37,325 bases of DNA, taken from IMG/VR virus record IMGVR_UViG_3300035698_017730, positions 1-37,325 of that record, one strand, 5' to 3'. The position numbers were made by a program, and so were the translations under genes. Origin of the DNA: a virus. Positions 36,983 to 37,325 of the stretch are shown here, in pieces (positions within the stretch are counted from its first letter, which is position 1; every line of letters starts with the position of its first letter). Under the pieces are notes generated by a model. That model searched no databases. It saw nothing but the letters and a program-made list of their open reading frames with translations, and was not told the origin of the DNA.

Positions 36983-37325
36983 CGGTCAGGATCATGGTGG
37001 GGGATTGCCGAGAGGTGTTGCGGGGGCTGGAAAGCGGGAGCGTGCAGTGTGTGGTAACATCGCCCCCATATTTTTCGCAGCGAGATTATTCTACTGAAGG
37101 CGTGATATGGGGAGGGGATCCTGATTGCGAACACGCATGGGGGGATGAGGGACACATCTCAAATACTGCACCGCGCGATCACGATGGAGCATATAATTGG
37201 GCAGATACACGGGGAACGGAAACCAAGCGACAAGCCCTTAAAGCATCTACTGGTCAATTCTGCCAGAAGTGCGGCGCGTGGAAGGGAAGTTTGGGGCTAG
37301 AACCCACCCCTGAACTCTACGTTCA
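36979..37325 (+). CDS. DNA methyltransferase (N4/N6 type), 3' end outside window
   Basis: 115 residues are visible. VGDCREVLRGLESGSVQCVVTSPPYFSQRDY has the catalytic SPPY and the segment before it expected in beta-class site-specific methyltransferases. An inserted zinc site (DPDCEHAW ... GQFCQKCGAW) and the closing SLGLEPTPELYV are typical of phage members. It would methylate cytosine N4 or adenine N6. The SAM-binding motif should lie beyond the window. The ATG overlaps the preceding stop (ATGA) with GGAGGGGGA before it. Target sequence unknown. Confidence 0.8.
   Translation, partial: MTVRIMVGDCREVLRGLESGSVQCVVTSPPYFSQRDYSTEGVIWGGDPDCEHAWGDEGHISNTAPRDHDGAYNWADTRGTETKRQALKASTGQFCQKCGAWKGSLGLEPTPELYV

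Overview
This window is part of a tailed double-stranded DNA phage genome (or prophage), most likely from a metagenome, with roughly 55% GC. The evidence is a nearly complete packaging and head module on the minus strand: small and large terminase, a Mu gp29-type portal, a Mu gpF-type head morphogenesis protein, a Mu gpI-type protease joined to a scaffold, a lambda gpD-like decoration protein, a gpE-like major capsid protein, a head-tail connector and tail genes. No integrase, transposase, ribosomal or central metabolism genes are seen. The host cannot be named. The promoters are textbook sigma-70 sites, so a bacterial host using its main sigma factor is likely.

Layout. (1) Positions 32600-37325, plus strand: an early-type operon with a LexA-like DNA-binding domain that lacks its protease, zinc-ribbon and unknown small proteins, a PD-(D/E)XK-like nuclease, small membrane proteins, an FtsK-like translocase and the start of a DNA methyltransferase. 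(2) Positions 32499-32597: two strong promoters face each other, one for the early operon and one for the packaging operon. (3) Positions 32439-24053, minus strand: terminases, small proteins, a tRNA-Thr, the portal, a NUMOD3-type homing-endonuclease-like gene with its own promoter and structured leader, and the head morphogenesis gene. (4) Positions 23788-6486, minus strand: about 17 kb of densely overlapping sugar and glycan genes. They comprise seven glycosyltransferase genes, two DUF616/TOD1-type genes, two nucleotidyltransferases, a sugar epimerase, a sulfotransferase, a radical SAM/SPASM enzyme, two methyltransferases, a deacetylase, a SemiSWEET-like membrane protein, an HhH protein and a second homing endonuclease with its own promoter. 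(5) Positions 6486-5806: a Com-like zinc-ribbon gene, then a 440-base intergenic control region with divergent promoters, a predicted plus-strand small RNA and a long structured minus-strand leader ending in an intrinsic terminator. (6) Positions 5805-1, minus strand: protease-scaffold, decoration, capsid, connector and tail genes.

How it fits together. The glycan cargo sits inside the late structural operon, between the head morphogenesis gene and the protease/scaffold gene. This suggests it is expressed late, to glycosylate the virion or remodel host surface glycans. Six promoters share one strict architecture (TTGACA, 17-base spacer, extended TATAAT), and four of them have a GGTAC-containing box directly before the -35. 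A 15-base palindrome, GTGCNGAWTCNGCAC, occurs eight times. Five copies lie 16-26 bases before a start codon and a sixth lies inside the first codons of the Com-like gene. This looks like a phage-wide regulatory element. The strongest candidates for undescribed biology are this palindrome network, the two structured RNAs around 5820-6232, the face-to-face promoter switch at 32.5 kb, and the promoter-hairpin-nuclease modules.
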